NCBI GenBank assembly: GCA_016790425.1
Contig: JAEUPF010000018.1
Span: 1-32,923 of the forward strand
Direction: 5' to 3'
DNA length: 32,923 nucleotides
From: Rubrivivax sp.
GTDB taxonomy: Bacteria; Pseudomonadota; Gammaproteobacteria; Burkholderiales; Burkholderiaceae_C
Shown here: one piece after another, positions 1 to 11,140 of the stretch
Layout: each line of letters begins with the position of its first letter
How positions within the stretch are numbered: the first letter of the stretch is position 1
Notes under the pieces: model-generated
Database searches by the model: none
Told to the model about the DNA's origin: nothing
What the model saw: only the letters and a program-made list of their open reading frames with translations
Position numbers and translations under genes: made by a program

Positions 1-634
<634 letters not shown>

Positions 635-662
635 TCCATCTCCTTCATGGGAAGAGAACGGT

Positions 663-683
663 CCGGCGCCCTCAGGGCGCCGG
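663..683 (-). other. Perfect hairpin in the groES 5' leader
   Basis: A 9-bp perfect stem (663-671 with 675-683) closes on a 3-nt loop, centred about 39 nt upstream of the groES start codon. On the transcribed strand it is followed by ACCGTTCTCTTCCC, not a run of T, so it is not a normal terminator. It could stabilise the 5' end of the message, act as a partial attenuator, or respond to temperature. The structure is visible; the role is speculation. Confidence 0.55.
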
Positions 684-728
684 CTCTCTCAGTGGATCAG
701 CAAGTTGGCCCTTGCTGACATTCGCTGA

Positions 729-756
729 AGGGCGGCCGCGCGACGGCTCCCGCCCT
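729..756 (-). other. Second stem-loop in the groES leader
   Basis: AGGGCGG at 729-735 can pair with CCGCCCT at 750-756 across a 14-nt loop. It lies between the CIRCE operator and the 663-683 hairpin, so the groESL leader has three successive inverted repeats when CIRCE itself is counted. At this GC content a 7-bp match can occur by chance, so it is weaker than its neighbour. Confidence 0.35.
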
Positions 757-766
757 GTTGCTTTCG

Positions 767-793
767 TTAGCACTCGCGCTTGGCGAGTGCTAG
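767..793 (-). promoter_or_regulatory. CIRCE operator (HrcA binding site)
   Basis: TTAGCACTC at 767-775, a 9-nt spacer, and GAGTGCTAG at 785-793 match the CIRCE consensus TTAGCACTC-N9-GAGTGCTAA at 17 of 18 arm positions. CIRCE is the operator for the heat-shock repressor HrcA. It lies immediately downstream of the -10 element at 802-807, covering the likely transcription start, so HrcA would block initiation or early elongation of groESL. Confidence 0.95.
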
Positions 794-801
794 CAGCGCA
801 G

Positions 802-830
802 ATTATAGGGACCGGTCGGCCGCGTTCAAG
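802..830 (-). promoter_or_regulatory. groESL promoter
   Basis: Read on the minus strand, CTTGAA (825-830) is followed 17 nt later by a perfect TATAAT (802-807). The start site would fall near 795, at the edge of CIRCE. CTTGAA also matches the -35 of sigma-32 promoters, but the -10 region (TCCCTATAAT) is a sigma-70 element, not the CCCCAT type. The simplest reading is a sigma-70 promoter repressed by HrcA; dual recognition is possible. The rest of the 635-953 gap holds only the leader and its hairpins. Confidence 0.8.
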
Positions 831-953
831 GCCGGCCGGGGTCTCTCGATGGGTTGGTGAAAACCCTCAAGCGCCGGGTCACGCCGCTCGCGTCTCCCCG
901 CTCGCTTACGGCGCCCGTCAGGTCGAGCGAGCTGCGCCGCGGGGATGGAGCGC

Positions 954-1187
954 TCAGTGCCGCGGCGGCTGCTCTGGCGTCGGACCCCCGTCGCCCGCCG
1001 AGTCGGGCAGCGGCGAATCGGGCGGCGCTTCGGCCGGCACGCGAAAGCGCTCGCTGGCCCACGCGCCGAGGTCGACGCTGCGGCAGCGCTCGCTGCAGAA
1101 GGGCCGCCAGCGGTTCGAAGGCGCGAACGGCGCCAACGTGCCGCATGTCGGGCACGGCACGAGCCGCGGGGACCCCGGGGTGTTCAC
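954..1187 (-). CDS. yacG: DNA gyrase inhibitor / zinc-binding protein YacG
   Basis: This 77-residue cytoplasmic zinc-finger protein starts at GTG 1187. Four cysteines, C12-x2-C15 and C31-x3-C35 in the contexts CPTCG and CSERCR, form the YacG zinc ribbon, followed by the family's [14 protein letters not shown]. In E. coli, YacG binds GyrB and inhibits gyrase. The C-terminal third is a Pro/Ser/Gly/Asp-rich tail, usual for the family. It is the last gene of the minus-strand string pilB-pilC-pilD-coaE-zapD-yacG, 28 nt after zapD. The coaE-zapD-yacG order is conserved across beta- and gammaproteobacteria, which supports the call despite the short length. Confidence 0.93.
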   Translation of the reverse strand: MNTPGSPRLVPCPTCGTLAPFAPSNRWRPFCSERCRSVDLGAWASERFRVPAEAPPDSPLPDSAGDGGPTPEQPPRH

Positions 1188-1215
1188 GGTCTGTCGCCGA
1201 AGGGGCTTCGCGTGC

Positions 1216-1971
1216 TCAGGCGCAAAGCGTCAGCTCGAAGGTGACGTCGCCGCTGGCCGGCCGCAGGCGGCCGTCGGCGTCGGCGCGCATGAAGCGGATC
1301 GACACCAGCAGCCGGTGGCCGCTGATCTCGGGCACGAGGCCACCGGCGCCGTCCAGGCGCACGCGCAGCAACTGGTAGGTCTTCCCTTGCGGCAGGCTCT
1401 GCTGGTACTGACCGCCGGTGGCGATCATCCGCTGCGCCCGGCCGCTGTCGCGCAACAGGCCGAGCAACACGCGCAGCGCCCCGGCCAGCGGCGCCAGCGT
1501 CGCGACCCAGCTGGCAAGGTCGTGCTGCCGCTCGCCCGCGGGCTTCTGTTGCCAGGCGTGATAGGCCGGCAGGTCGAACGCGCAGGTGCCTCCGGGGATG
1601 CTGATGCGGCTGCGGATGCTCATCAGCCAATCGTTGGCCGTGAGAGCCTGGCCGGCCTTGCCCTGCAGCTGGTTCAGGCCGTCGAACGCCTGCTCCAGGC
1701 CGGTGAGCCACTGGTCGAGCGAAGCGGCGTCGACGCCCGGGTGGCCCAGATACGTCTGCAGCAGCGCGCGGTGGCGCTCGAGTTCCTTGAGCAGGTCGCT
1801 CTTGAGGTCGGCGCGCGAGGCCACGTCCATGATCTCGAAGATCGTGGCGAGCGCGAAGTGATGGTCCATCGCCTCTTCGCGCGCGGCCAGCAAGCGCAGG
1901 CGCTCGAACAGGTGCTCGAGCCGCAGCATCGTGCGGATGCCTTCGTGGAACGGATACTCGTAGAGGACCAA
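1216..1971 (-). CDS. zapD: Cell division protein ZapD (FtsZ-bundling)
   Basis: ZapD crosslinks FtsZ protofilaments and stabilises the Z ring at midcell. The 251-residue product is mostly helical with the family signatures YEYPFHE near the N-terminus, [26 protein letters not shown] mid-protein, and PEISGHR..FSIRFM-like [12 protein letters not shown] near the C-terminus. I chose the TTG at 1971 because it gives MVLYEYPF, the usual N-terminus, and about the E. coli length (247). No in-frame ATG lies between the coaE stop and that point, and the first downstream ATG would delete the conserved start. No clear Shine-Dalgarno precedes the TTG, so translation may be weak or coupled to coaE, which ends 67 nt upstream. 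It sits in the coaE-zapD-yacG cluster. Confidence 0.9.
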   Translation of the reverse strand: MVLYEYPFHEGIRTMLRLEHLFERLRLLAAREEAMDHHFALATIFEIMDVASRADLKSDLLKELERHRALLQTYLGHPGVDAASLDQWLTGLEQAFDGLNQLQGKAGQALTANDWLMSIRSRISIPGGTCAFDLPAYHAWQQKPAGERQHDLASWVATLAPLAGALRVLLGLLRDSGRAQRMIATGGQYQQSLPQGKTYQLLRVRLDGAGGLVPEISGHRLLVSIRFMRADADGRLRPASGDVTFELTLCA

Positions 1972-2038
1972 GGCGAATGCGGGATGCGGGCCGTGAACAG
2001 GCGCGGCGAGCGCATGGGAGCCCGCCGAATCGATTGTT

Positions 2039-2677
2039 TCACAGGGCGTGCGTGCGACTCGCATCTGCCGCAGGCTCGCCGACCCACCAGCGGTAGAGCT
2101 GGCCAACCGCAGCGGCGAGCTCGTCGAGTGACAGGCCGTCGTTGTGGATGACGGCGTCGGCGATGGCACGCCGCGCCGCGCGCGGGGCTTGCTGCGCGAT
2201 GACACGCTCGGCCGCGGCAAGCGTCCAGCCGGGTCGTTCGGCCACGCGTGCCGCCTGCGTCGCTTCGCTGCAATCGACCACGAGGACGCGCTCGACGCGG
2301 TCGCGCCAGTGGCTCGACTCGGCGAGCAGCGGCACGTCGAAGACGACCGGTTGCCCGGCCGCAGCCGCGGCGGCGTGGGCGCGCGCCTGCTCGCCGATCA
2401 GCGGGTGCAGGATGCCCTCCAGCCGCACTTTGGCCGCCGGATCGGCGAAGACGAGGGCGCGCATCCGTGCGCGGTCGAGCGCGCCGTCGGCCGCGATCGA
2501 CTCGGCCCCGAAGGCGGCGGCGATCGGCGCGATGCCCGCGCCGCCGGGCAGCGTGAGCGCACGCGCAATGGCGTCGGTGTCGACGAGGTGGGCGCCGCAC
2601 CGCACCAGCAGCCGCGCCACTGTGCTCTTGCCGCTGCCGATGCCGCCGGTGAGGCCGATCCGACGCACCGCAGTCAT
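2039..2677 (-). CDS. coaE: Dephospho-CoA kinase
   Basis: This enzyme catalyses the last step of coenzyme A synthesis, ATP-dependent phosphorylation of the ribose 3'-hydroxyl of dephospho-CoA, in the cytoplasm. The 212 residues match the family length of about 200-210. The P-loop GGIGSGKST is at residues 11-19, followed by the conserved VDTDAIAR (about 32-39). HPLIGEQ and VFDVPLLAES mark the CoA-binding and lid regions. The C-terminus extends slightly beyond the usual end. It lies 63 nt after the pilD stop on the same strand. The pilD-coaE linkage is classical in Proteobacteria and implies co-transcription with the pilus genes. Confidence 0.96.
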   Translation of the reverse strand: MTAVRRIGLTGGIGSGKSTVARLLVRCGAHLVDTDAIARALTLPGGAGIAPIAAAFGAESIAADGALDRARMRALVFADPAAKVRLEGILHPLIGEQARAHAAAAAAGQPVVFDVPLLAESSHWRDRVERVLVVDCSEATQAARVAERPGWTLAAAERVIAQQAPRAARRAIADAVIHNDGLSLDELAAAVGQLYRWWVGEPAADASRTHAL

Positions 2678-2740
2678 CGGCGACCTTCGCCCCGCGCGGT
2701 GCGGTGCGAGGATTGCGGTCGTCCGGACGGCATCACGACA

Positions 2741-3727
2741 TCATCCACCCACCCGCGGCAGCATCGTCTCGCCCAGCGCCACGAAGTTCGGACGAAGCAG
2801 CAGCGCTGCAATGCCGGCCAGCGCCAGGTACGGGCCAAAGGGGATCGGTGTCTCGCGCTTGTGCCCACCGAAAGCGATGAGGCCGATGCCCACCACCGAG
2901 CCGACCCCCGCGGCCACCAGCAGCACGCCGGGCAGCACCTGCCAGCCCAACAGCGCGCCCAGGCCAGCCAGCATCTTCATGTCGCCTTCGGCCATTGCGT
3001 TGGGCTTGCGCAGCAGCACCGCCCAGACGACGCCCAGGATCCACAGCACGCCGTAGCCGGCCAGCGCACCGATGGCCGCGTCATGCCACGGCACGATCGA
3101 GACGCGCGCCGCCGAACCGACGAGGCCGATGGCCGCGAGTGGAATGGTCAGGCTGTCGGGCAACAGCGTGTAGTCCAGGTCGATGAGCGCCATGGCGATC
3201 AGCAGCGCCACCGCGACGCAGCCGATCACCGTGAACCAGCCGGCACCGTACACGACGGCGGTGAGCGCGAAGAGCGCCGCCGTCGCCGCTTCGACGAGCG
3301 GGTAGCGCAGGCCGATGGGCGCCTTGCACGCCGAACAGCGGCCGCGCAGCGCGAGCCAGCTCGCGACGGGGATGTTCTCGCTCACGCGCAAGGGGTGGCC
3401 GCAATGCGGGCAGCGCGAGCGCGGGCGCAGCAGCGACAGCGGCGGGGCCGCTTCGATCTGGCGGTTGATGGCGAGCGCGGCGGCGGCCAGTTCGGCCGGC
3501 GGATCGGCGCGCGCGCCGAACGCCGAGCGCCAGCTGCGCTTGTCCGAAAGCGCGAAGTCGGCCACGTCGAAGGTCCACCAGCCGCGCATCGTCATCGTCG
3601 GCAGGCGGTGCACGACGACGTTGAGGAAGCTGCCGACGCACAGCCCGAGCAGGGCCAGCAGCCACGGCGACAGCAGCAGCGCGACCCCATCGGCCACGGC
3701 AGCGCCCGCGGCACCGCCGGCGGGCAT
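2741..3727 (-). CDS. pilD: Type IV prepilin peptidase / N-methyltransferase PilD
   Basis: PilD is an inner-membrane aspartic protease that cleaves the leader of type IV prepilins and pseudopilins and methylates the new N-terminal residue. The 328-residue product opens with a membrane segment ending GSFLNVVVHRLP. A cytoplasmic loop carries two CxxC pairs (C106/C109 in CPHC, C131/C134 in CSAC), the zinc site typical of full-length PilD. The catalytic aspartates lie in ALIDLDYTLLPD (about 183-191) and EGDMKML (D249). About seven further hydrophobic segments follow. The start ATG at 3727 shares one base with the pilC stop, so translation is coupled to pilC. It likely serves the whole genome's type IV pilin and type II secretion substrates. 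Confidence 0.96.
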   Translation of the reverse strand: MPAGGAAGAAVADGVALLLSPWLLALLGLCVGSFLNVVVHRLPTMTMRGWWTFDVADFALSDKRSWRSAFGARADPPAELAAAALAINRQIEAAPPLSLLRPRSRCPHCGHPLRVSENIPVASWLALRGRCSACKAPIGLRYPLVEAATAALFALTAVVYGAGWFTVIGCVAVALLIAMALIDLDYTLLPDSLTIPLAAIGLVGSAARVSIVPWHDAAIGALAGYGVLWILGVVWAVLLRKPNAMAEGDMKMLAGLGALLGWQVLPGVLLVAAGVGSVVGIGLIAFGGHKRETPIPFGPYLALAGIAALLLRPNFVALGETMLPRVGG

Positions 3728-4947
3728 CAGACGACGGCGCCCAGCTTGAAGATCGGCAGGTACATCGAGATGACGATGCCGCCGATCAGGACGCCCAGGA
3801 TGACGATGATGAACGGCTCCATCAGGCTTGACAGGCCCTTGACCATCTCGTCGACCTCGTCCTCGTAGAACTCGGCCGCCTTGGCGAGCATGTGGTCCAG
3901 CGAGCCCGACTCCTCGCCGATGGCCGCCATCTGCAGCACCATGGTCGGGAAGACTCCGGTGGCCGTCATCGCCGTGGTCAGCGCCGAGCCGGTGGAGACG
4001 TCCTTCTGGATCTGCTCGGTGGCTTCGGCGAAGACGGCGTTGCCCGAGGCGCCGCCGACCGAATCGAGCGCCTCCACGAGCGGCACGCCGGCGGCGAACA
4101 TCGTCGACAGCGTGCGCGTCCAGCGCGCGATGACCGACTTGTTGATGAGGTCGCCGAACACCGGCACGCGCAGCAGCAGCCGGTCCATCGACTTCTGCAT
4201 CTTCTCCGAACGCTTCCAGCTCTGGAAGAAGAACCACAGGCCGCCGAACAGCAGCGTGAAGATCGCCCACCAGTAGTTGACGAAGAACTTCGACATCGTG
4301 ATGACGAACATCGTCGGCGCCGGCAGGTCGGCGCCGAAGGACTTGAAGACCTCCTCGAAGGCCGGGATGACCCAGATCATGATCACCGTCAGCACGACGA
4401 AGGCGACGACGACGACGGCGATCGGGTACATCAACGCCGACTTGATCTTCTGCTTGATGGCGAGCGTCTTCTCCTGGTAGAGCGCGAGGCGGTCGAGCAG
4501 CGCTTCCAGGATGCCGCCGGCCTCGCCGGCCTCGACGAGGTTGCAGTACAGCGAGTCGAAATGAAGCGGGTGCTTGCGGAACGCCGAAGAGAGGCTGGTG
4601 CCGGTCTCGACGTCGCTGCGGATGTCGTTGAGCAGCTTGCCCATGCGCGGGTTGGCGGCGCCGCGGGCGACGATGTCGAACGCCTGCAACAGCGGCACGC
4701 CGGCCTTCATCATCGTTGCCAGCTGGCGCGTGAAGACGGCAATGTCCTTCTGCTTGATGGCGCGGCCGCCGCTGGTACGCCGCTTCTTGATCTTGTTGAC
4801 CAGGATGCCCTGGCGGCGCAGGCTGGCGCTGACAACCGCTTCGCCGCCGGCGCGGATCTCGCCGCGAACGATCTTGCCGTTCTTGTCCTTGCCTTCCCAC
4901 TCGAAGATGGCTTCCTTGGAGGGCTTGGCGAGTGCTGCAGTTGCCAT
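3727..4947 (-). CDS. pilC: Type IV pilus inner-membrane platform protein PilC
   Basis: PilC is the polytopic inner-membrane platform on which the PilB motor acts to extract and polymerise pilin. The 406 residues match the family length. After an N-terminal soluble segment (FEWEGKDKNGKIVRGE) come two T2SF repeats, roughly 70-195 and 272-395. Each contains the signature TRQLATMMKAGVPLLQA or its second-copy partner TRTLSTMFAAGVPLVEAL. Hydrophobic helices lie near 172-193, 225-243 and 375-398. Each repeat has the acidic motif EAGEAGG or IGEESGS. It lies 58 nt after pilB and overlaps pilD by one base, so pilB-pilC-pilD form one transcription unit. Confidence 0.97.
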   Translation of the reverse strand: MATAALAKPSKEAIFEWEGKDKNGKIVRGEIRAGGEAVVSASLRRQGILVNKIKKRRTSGGRAIKQKDIAVFTRQLATMMKAGVPLLQAFDIVARGAANPRMGKLLNDIRSDVETGTSLSSAFRKHPLHFDSLYCNLVEAGEAGGILEALLDRLALYQEKTLAIKQKIKSALMYPIAVVVVAFVVLTVIMIWVIPAFEEVFKSFGADLPAPTMFVITMSKFFVNYWWAIFTLLFGGLWFFFQSWKRSEKMQKSMDRLLLRVPVFGDLINKSVIARWTRTLSTMFAAGVPLVEALDSVGGASGNAVFAEATEQIQKDVSTGSALTTAMTATGVFPTMVLQMAAIGEESGSLDHMLAKAAEFYEDEVDEMVKGLSSLMEPFIIVILGVLIGGIVISMYLPIFKLGAVV

Positions 4948-5005
4948 GAGTGCGGATGCTTCCGGCGGGAGGTTGCGATGAGCGGCTGGCGCGCGCAGCC
5001 TGTTG

Positions 5006-6730
5006 TTATTCGTTGGTGACCGTGATCACCTCTTCGAGCGTGGTGACGCCCGTGCGCACCTTGACGAGGCCGGACTGGCGCAGATCGCGCACGCCGTCGA
5101 GCTTGGCCTGCTTCTCGATGTCCAGCGCCGTGCCTTCGCTGAGGATGATCTTCTGGATCGCCTCGGTGATCGGCATCACCTGGTAAAGACCGACGCGGCC
5201 CTTGTATCCGTTGTTGCAGGCCGAGCAGCCGACGGCGCGGAAGGGCTTCCAATTGCCGTCGAGATCCTCGGCCTGGAAACCGGCCTTGAGCAACGACTCG
5301 CGCGGGTAGTCGGCGGGCTTCTTGCAGTTCTCGCACAGCCGCCGCGCCAGCCTCTGCGCGGTGATCAGCAGCACGCTGGCAGCGATGTTGAACGGCGCCA
5401 CGCCCATGTTCATCAGCCGCGTCAGCGTCGTCGGCGCGTCGTTGGTGTGCAGCGTGCTCATCACCATGTGGCCGGTCTGCGCGGCCTTGATGGCGATGTC
5501 GGCGGTCTCGAGGTCGCGGATCTCGCCGACCATGATGATGTCGGGGTCCTGCCGCAGGAACGCCTTCAGCGCGGCGGCGAAGGTGAGGCCGGCCTTGTCG
5601 TTGACGTTGACCTGGTTGATGCCGGGCAGGTTGATTTCGGCCGGATCCTCGACGGTGGCGATGTTGACGCCGGGCTGATTGAGGATGTTCAGGCAGGTGT
5701 ACAGCGACACCGTCTTGCCACTGCCGGTGGGGCCGGTGACGAGCACCATGCCGTAGGGGCGCCCGATGGCCTGGAGCAGGCGGTCGCGCTCGATCTTCTC
5801 GTAGCCCAGCGCCTCGATCCCGAGCTTGGCGCTGCTGGAATCGAGGATACGGATCACCACCTTCTCGCCGAAGAGGGTGGGCAGCGTGCTGACGCGGAAG
5901 TCGATCGCCTTGGTGCCGAACTTCAGCTTCATGCGGCCATCCTGCGGGACCCGCTTCTCGGCGATGTCCATGCGGCTGATGACCTTGATGCGGCTGGCGA
6001 GCTTGTCCTTGATGGCCAGCGGCGGCTGCGTGATTTCGCGCAACTCGCCGTCGACGCGGAAGCGGACGCGGTAGTTGTATTCGTACGGTTCGAAGTGCAG
6101 GTCCGACGCGCGCATGTTGATCGCGTCGATCAGCATCTTCTGCAGGAAGCGCACGACCGGCGCGTCCTCGACCTCGGCGGTGACGTCGGCGCCCTCGCCG
6201 GCTGCGGCATCCTCTTCGGTGACGTCGAAGTCGAAGTCGGCGGTGGCCAGCGACTCCAGCACCTCGTTGGCCGAGGCGCCCTGCGTCTCGAGCTCGCGCG
6301 ACAGCTTGTCGTACTCGACGATCACCCACTCGGGCGTGAGCTGGGTGGCGAACTTGATGCGCTCGACCGCCTCCTGGTCGGTGGGGTCGGCAGCGCCGAT
6401 GAAGAGGCGGTTGCCGCGCTTGCCCAGCACGATGAGCTGGTACTGGTTGGCGATCTTCGGATCGACCAGGTTGCGCGGCAGCTTCTGCAGATCCACCGCC
6501 GACAGGTCGACCAGCGGCAGCGCCAGCGCCGTCGACAGGGTGTGCGCGAGTTCGTCCGGCTTCATCGCCCCGCCGCCGACGACCGCGGCGACGAAACTGC
6601 TCTTGCGCTCGCGGGCGCTCTTGTTCAGCTCTTCCGCGGTCTTGGCGTTGAGCTTGCCGGCATTGACGAGGACCCGCGCCACGCCCGAGAGGGTGGACGG
6701 CGGCGGTTCGACGACGGTCTCGGCGGCCAT
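5006..6730 (-). CDS. pilB: Type IV pilus assembly ATPase PilB
   Basis: PilB is the hexameric cytoplasmic ATPase that drives pilus extension. The 574-residue product has an N-terminal MshEN/T2SE-N domain (about 10-150), then the secretion-ATPase core. Visible motifs are Walker A GPTGSGKT (333-340), the Asp box IATVEDPAEI (about 357), Walker B-like DPDIIMVGEIRD (about 395-406) and the His box STLHTNDA (about 425). A tetracysteine zinc site (CENC at 466-469, CSAC at 502-505), typical of PilB/GspE extension motors and absent from PilT, settles the identity. I used the ATG at 6730; a TTG two codons upstream is possible. No strong ribosome binding site is seen. It heads the pilBCD-coaE-zapD-yacG string. 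Confidence 0.96.
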   Translation of the reverse strand: MAAETVVEPPPSTLSGVARVLVNAGKLNAKTAEELNKSARERKSSFVAAVVGGGAMKPDELAHTLSTALALPLVDLSAVDLQKLPRNLVDPKIANQYQLIVLGKRGNRLFIGAADPTDQEAVERIKFATQLTPEWVIVEYDKLSRELETQGASANEVLESLATADFDFDVTEEDAAAGEGADVTAEVEDAPVVRFLQKMLIDAINMRASDLHFEPYEYNYRVRFRVDGELREITQPPLAIKDKLASRIKVISRMDIAEKRVPQDGRMKLKFGTKAIDFRVSTLPTLFGEKVVIRILDSSSAKLGIEALGYEKIERDRLLQAIGRPYGMVLVTGPTGSGKTVSLYTCLNILNQPGVNIATVEDPAEINLPGINQVNVNDKAGLTFAAALKAFLRQDPDIIMVGEIRDLETADIAIKAAQTGHMVMSTLHTNDAPTTLTRLMNMGVAPFNIAASVLLITAQRLARRLCENCKKPADYPRESLLKAGFQAEDLDGNWKPFRAVGCSACNNGYKGRVGLYQVMPITEAIQKIILSEGTALDIEKQAKLDGVRDLRQSGLVKVRTGVTTLEEVITVTNE

Positions 6731-6854
6731 GGGCAACGAATTGGCGACAGATCGGCGAATGGAGCGGCGAAGGGCCGGCGCCGGGTCGGGGCCGAAGCGG
6801 CCTTCAGCGCGGCGAACGACAGAAGATCATCGCCGATCCACCCCCGGGTGTAAA

Positions 6855-6881
6855 CGGCCGCCGCGTCGAGAACGGCGGCCG
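6855..6881 (-). terminator. Inverted repeat, possible tRNA-Pro terminator
   Basis: A perfect 9-bp GC stem (6855-6863 with 6873-6881) with a 9-nt loop lies between tRNA-Pro and pilB. On the minus strand it is followed by TTTACACC, giving only three Ts. It could end the tRNA-Pro transcript or partly insulate pilB from it. The stem is clear; the terminator role is tentative because the T tract is poor. Confidence 0.5.
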
Positions 6882-6946
6882 ATGTCCGCGACATTGTTCC
6901 GGAGTTGGCCGCAGCGGCGGCATGGCCCGAACGTCAGACGAGAAGG

Positions 6947-7023
6947 TGGTCGGGGTGAGAGGATTCGAACCTCCGGCCTCTACGTCCCGAACGTAGCGCT
7001 CTACCAGGCTAAGCTACACCCCG
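6947..7023 (-). tRNA. tRNA-Pro (anticodon CGG)
   Basis: Read on the minus strand this folds into a full cloverleaf of 77 nt including an encoded CCA. The acceptor stem pairs CGGGGTG with CACCCCG, with discriminator A. The D arm contains AGCCTGGTAGAGC, the anticodon stem CTACG/CGTAG encloses the loop TTCGGGA (anticodon CGG, reading CCG), and the T loop is TTCGAAT. CCG is the favoured proline codon in this GC-rich genome, so the gene is likely important for translation. It lies between ispB and pilB on the same strand as both. Confidence 0.97.
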
Positions 7024-7075
7024 AAGTCGGTGCACCGCCACATCTGCGGCGACGCGGAGTCCCGGGAGGTCCCGG

Positions 7076-8059
7076 TCAGGAAGACCTGTGCACCGATCGA
7101 ACACATAAGTCTATCAGAGCCTCGCGCGCCCTCGACGGCGGCAGCGCCAGCGCGCGCTGGCGCGCCTTGTCGGCCTCCTGCTGTGCCGCGGCGCGCGTGG
7201 CTTCGAGCGCGCCGGTGCGGCGGACGATGGCGATGATCTCGGGCAGGCGTTGTTGCTCGCCTTGCTCGATGGCGTGGCGGATGAGCTCGCGCTGGCCCGC
7301 ATCGGCCCTCTCCATGGCCAGCAGGAGCGGCAGCGTCGGCTTGCCCTCGCGCAGGTCATCACCGACGTTCTTGCCCAGCGCCGCGGTGTCGCCTTCGTAG
7401 TCGAGCAGGTCGTCGACGAGCTGGAACGCCGTGCCCAGACAGCGACCGTACTCGGCGCACGATTCCTCGGTGGCCGCGTCGGCCTCGCCGAGCACGGCAC
7501 CCAGCCGCGCGCTGGCCTCGAACAGCTTGGCGGTCTTGAAGCGGATGACGCGCAGGTAGTCCTCGACCGACAGGTCGGGGTCGTGCATGTTCATCAGCTG
7601 CAGCACCTCGCCCTCGGCGATGACATTGGTGGCGTCGGCCAGCACTTCCAGCACGCGCATCCGGTCCACCGAGACCATCATCTGGAAGGCACGCGAGTAG
7701 AGGAAGTCGCCCACCAGCACGCTGGCGGCGTTGCCGAAGGCGGCGTTGGCGGTGGCGCGGCCGCGCCGCAGCGCCGACTCGTCGACCACGTCGTCGTGCA
7801 GCAGCGTCGCAGTGTGGATGAACTCGACGATCGCCGCGAGCTCCAGGCGTTCCGGGCCGCTGCAGCCGAAGGCTTCGGCGAACAGCAGCACCAAGCGCGG
7901 GCGGATCCGCTTGCCGCCGGCATTGACGATGTAGGCCGAGATCTGGTCGATCAGCGCCACGCGCGAGGCGAGCCGTTGCCGGATCAGCTTGTCGACTTCC
8001 GCCATCGCGCCGTCGACCGGATCGGCGATGGCGGTGGAATGAGCGGGGCTTTCGATCAC
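7076..8059 (-). CDS. ispB: Polyprenyl (octaprenyl) diphosphate synthase
   Basis: This is a trans-long-chain prenyl transferase that condenses isopentenyl diphosphate units to make the ubiquinone side chain. The 327 residues match IspB. Seen are GGKRIRPRL (48-56, substrate binding), the first aspartate-rich motif [10 protein letters not shown] (87-95), [11 protein letters not shown] (115-125) and the second aspartate-rich motif [11 protein letters not shown] (214-224). The start is GTG 8059. Product chain length cannot be read with certainty; octaprenyl is the usual product in this order. It is divergent from rplU-rpmA, the common ispB/rplU arrangement in proteobacteria. A short inverted repeat (7062-7075) abuts the stop, but it is too tight to call a terminator. 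Confidence 0.94.
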   Translation of the reverse strand: MIESPAHSTAIADPVDGAMAEVDKLIRQRLASRVALIDQISAYIVNAGGKRIRPRLVLLFAEAFGCSGPERLELAAIVEFIHTATLLHDDVVDESALRRGRATANAAFGNAASVLVGDFLYSRAFQMMVSVDRMRVLEVLADATNVIAEGEVLQLMNMHDPDLSVEDYLRVIRFKTAKLFEASARLGAVLGEADAATEESCAEYGRCLGTAFQLVDDLLDYEGDTAALGKNVGDDLREGKPTLPLLLAMERADAGQRELIRHAIEQGEQQRLPEIIAIVRRTGALEATRAAAQQEADKARQRALALPPSRAREALIDLCVRSVHRSS

Positions 8060-8085
8060 GCGGCGAGCCGTTCCGAGGGCGCCGG

Positions 8086-8091
8086 ATTATA
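8086..8091 (-). promoter_or_regulatory. -10 element of the ispB promoter
   Basis: A perfect TATAAT on the minus strand lies 26 nt upstream of the ispB GTG, placing the start of transcription near 8079 and giving a leader of about 20 nt. No good -35 hexamer is visible at 16-18 nt spacing; the upstream bases are a run of GCC repeats. It diverges from the rplU promoter about 75 bp away. Confidence 0.5.
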
Positions 8092-8140
8092 GGAAGGGCG
8101 GCGGCGGCGGCGGGTCCGGCAGCCTTGCCCTGAGTGCCAA

Positions 8141-8170
8141 GGGACATCAGGAATCCTTCCCTGCTATACT
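8141..8170 (+). promoter_or_regulatory. rplU-rpmA promoter
   Basis: TATACT at 8165-8170 is a good -10 element. GGGACA at 8141-8146 (4 of 6 to TTGACA) lies 18 nt upstream as a candidate -35. The predicted start near 8177 leaves a leader of about 64 nt before rplU. The leader has no visible L21-binding mimic. Confidence 0.55.
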
Positions 8171-8240
8171 GAAAGGCTGCTTCGGCGCCGCGGCTTATCT
8201 CCCTCGGTGGCGGAGCCGCATCATCGAAGAGAGGTCACAC

Positions 8241-8552
8241 ATGTACGCGGTCATAAAAACCGGCGGCAAGCAGTACAAGGTCGCTGCCGGCGAAAAGATC
8301 AAGGTAGAACAGATTGCTGCGGACGTGGGCCAGGAAGTCGTCATCGACCAGGTGCTCGCCGTCGGCAACGGCGCCGAGCTGAAGGTTGGTTCGCCCTGGG
8401 TCGCGGGTGCCAGCGTCAAGGCCACGGTTGTGGCGCACGGCCGGCACGACAAGGTTCGCATCTTCAAGCTGCGCCGCCGCAAGCACTACCAGCGCCATGG
8501 CGGGCATCGCCAGCAGTACACCGAGCTGTCGATCGGCTCGATCGTCGGCTGA
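8241..8552 (+). CDS. rplU: 50S ribosomal protein L21
   Basis: L21 is a 103-residue component of the large ribosomal subunit that binds 23S rRNA. The length equals the bacterial norm. The N-terminus [13 protein letters not shown] and the basic [14 protein letters not shown] segment (about 72-87), where L21 has its conserved RRR.Y....GHRQ rRNA-binding signature, make identification certain. A GAGAGG ribosome binding site precedes the ATG. It is the promoter-proximal gene of rplU-rpmA, 17 nt before rpmA, and the obgE gene follows after a terminator-like hairpin. Confidence 0.99.
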   Translation: MYAVIKTGGKQYKVAAGEKIKVEQIAADVGQEVVIDQVLAVGNGAELKVGSPWVAGASVKATVVAHGRHDKVRIFKLRRRKHYQRHGGHRQQYTELSIGSIVG

Positions 8553-8569
8553 GCCAGGAGCACACAGAC

Positions 8570-11121
<2,552 letters not shown>

Positions 11122-11140
11122 GGCGGCACGCCGGCGCACG

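Noticed and set aside
2144-3868. 574-codon open frame on the plus strand opposite coaE and pilD
   Set aside because: It is antisense to well-identified genes. Its translation is Arg/Gln/His/Ala-rich without domains, as expected for the mirror frame of GC-rich coding DNA.
6731-6946. Sigma-54 promoter (GG-N10-GC type) for pilB
   Set aside because: No adequately spaced TGGCAC / TTGCA pair is present on the minus strand upstream of pilB. PilR control is expected at the pilin gene, which is not in this window.
7062-7075. Terminator directly after ispB
   Set aside because: The palindrome CCGGGA-GG-TCCCGG leaves a 2-nt loop and has no T tract, so it cannot form a normal terminator hairpin.
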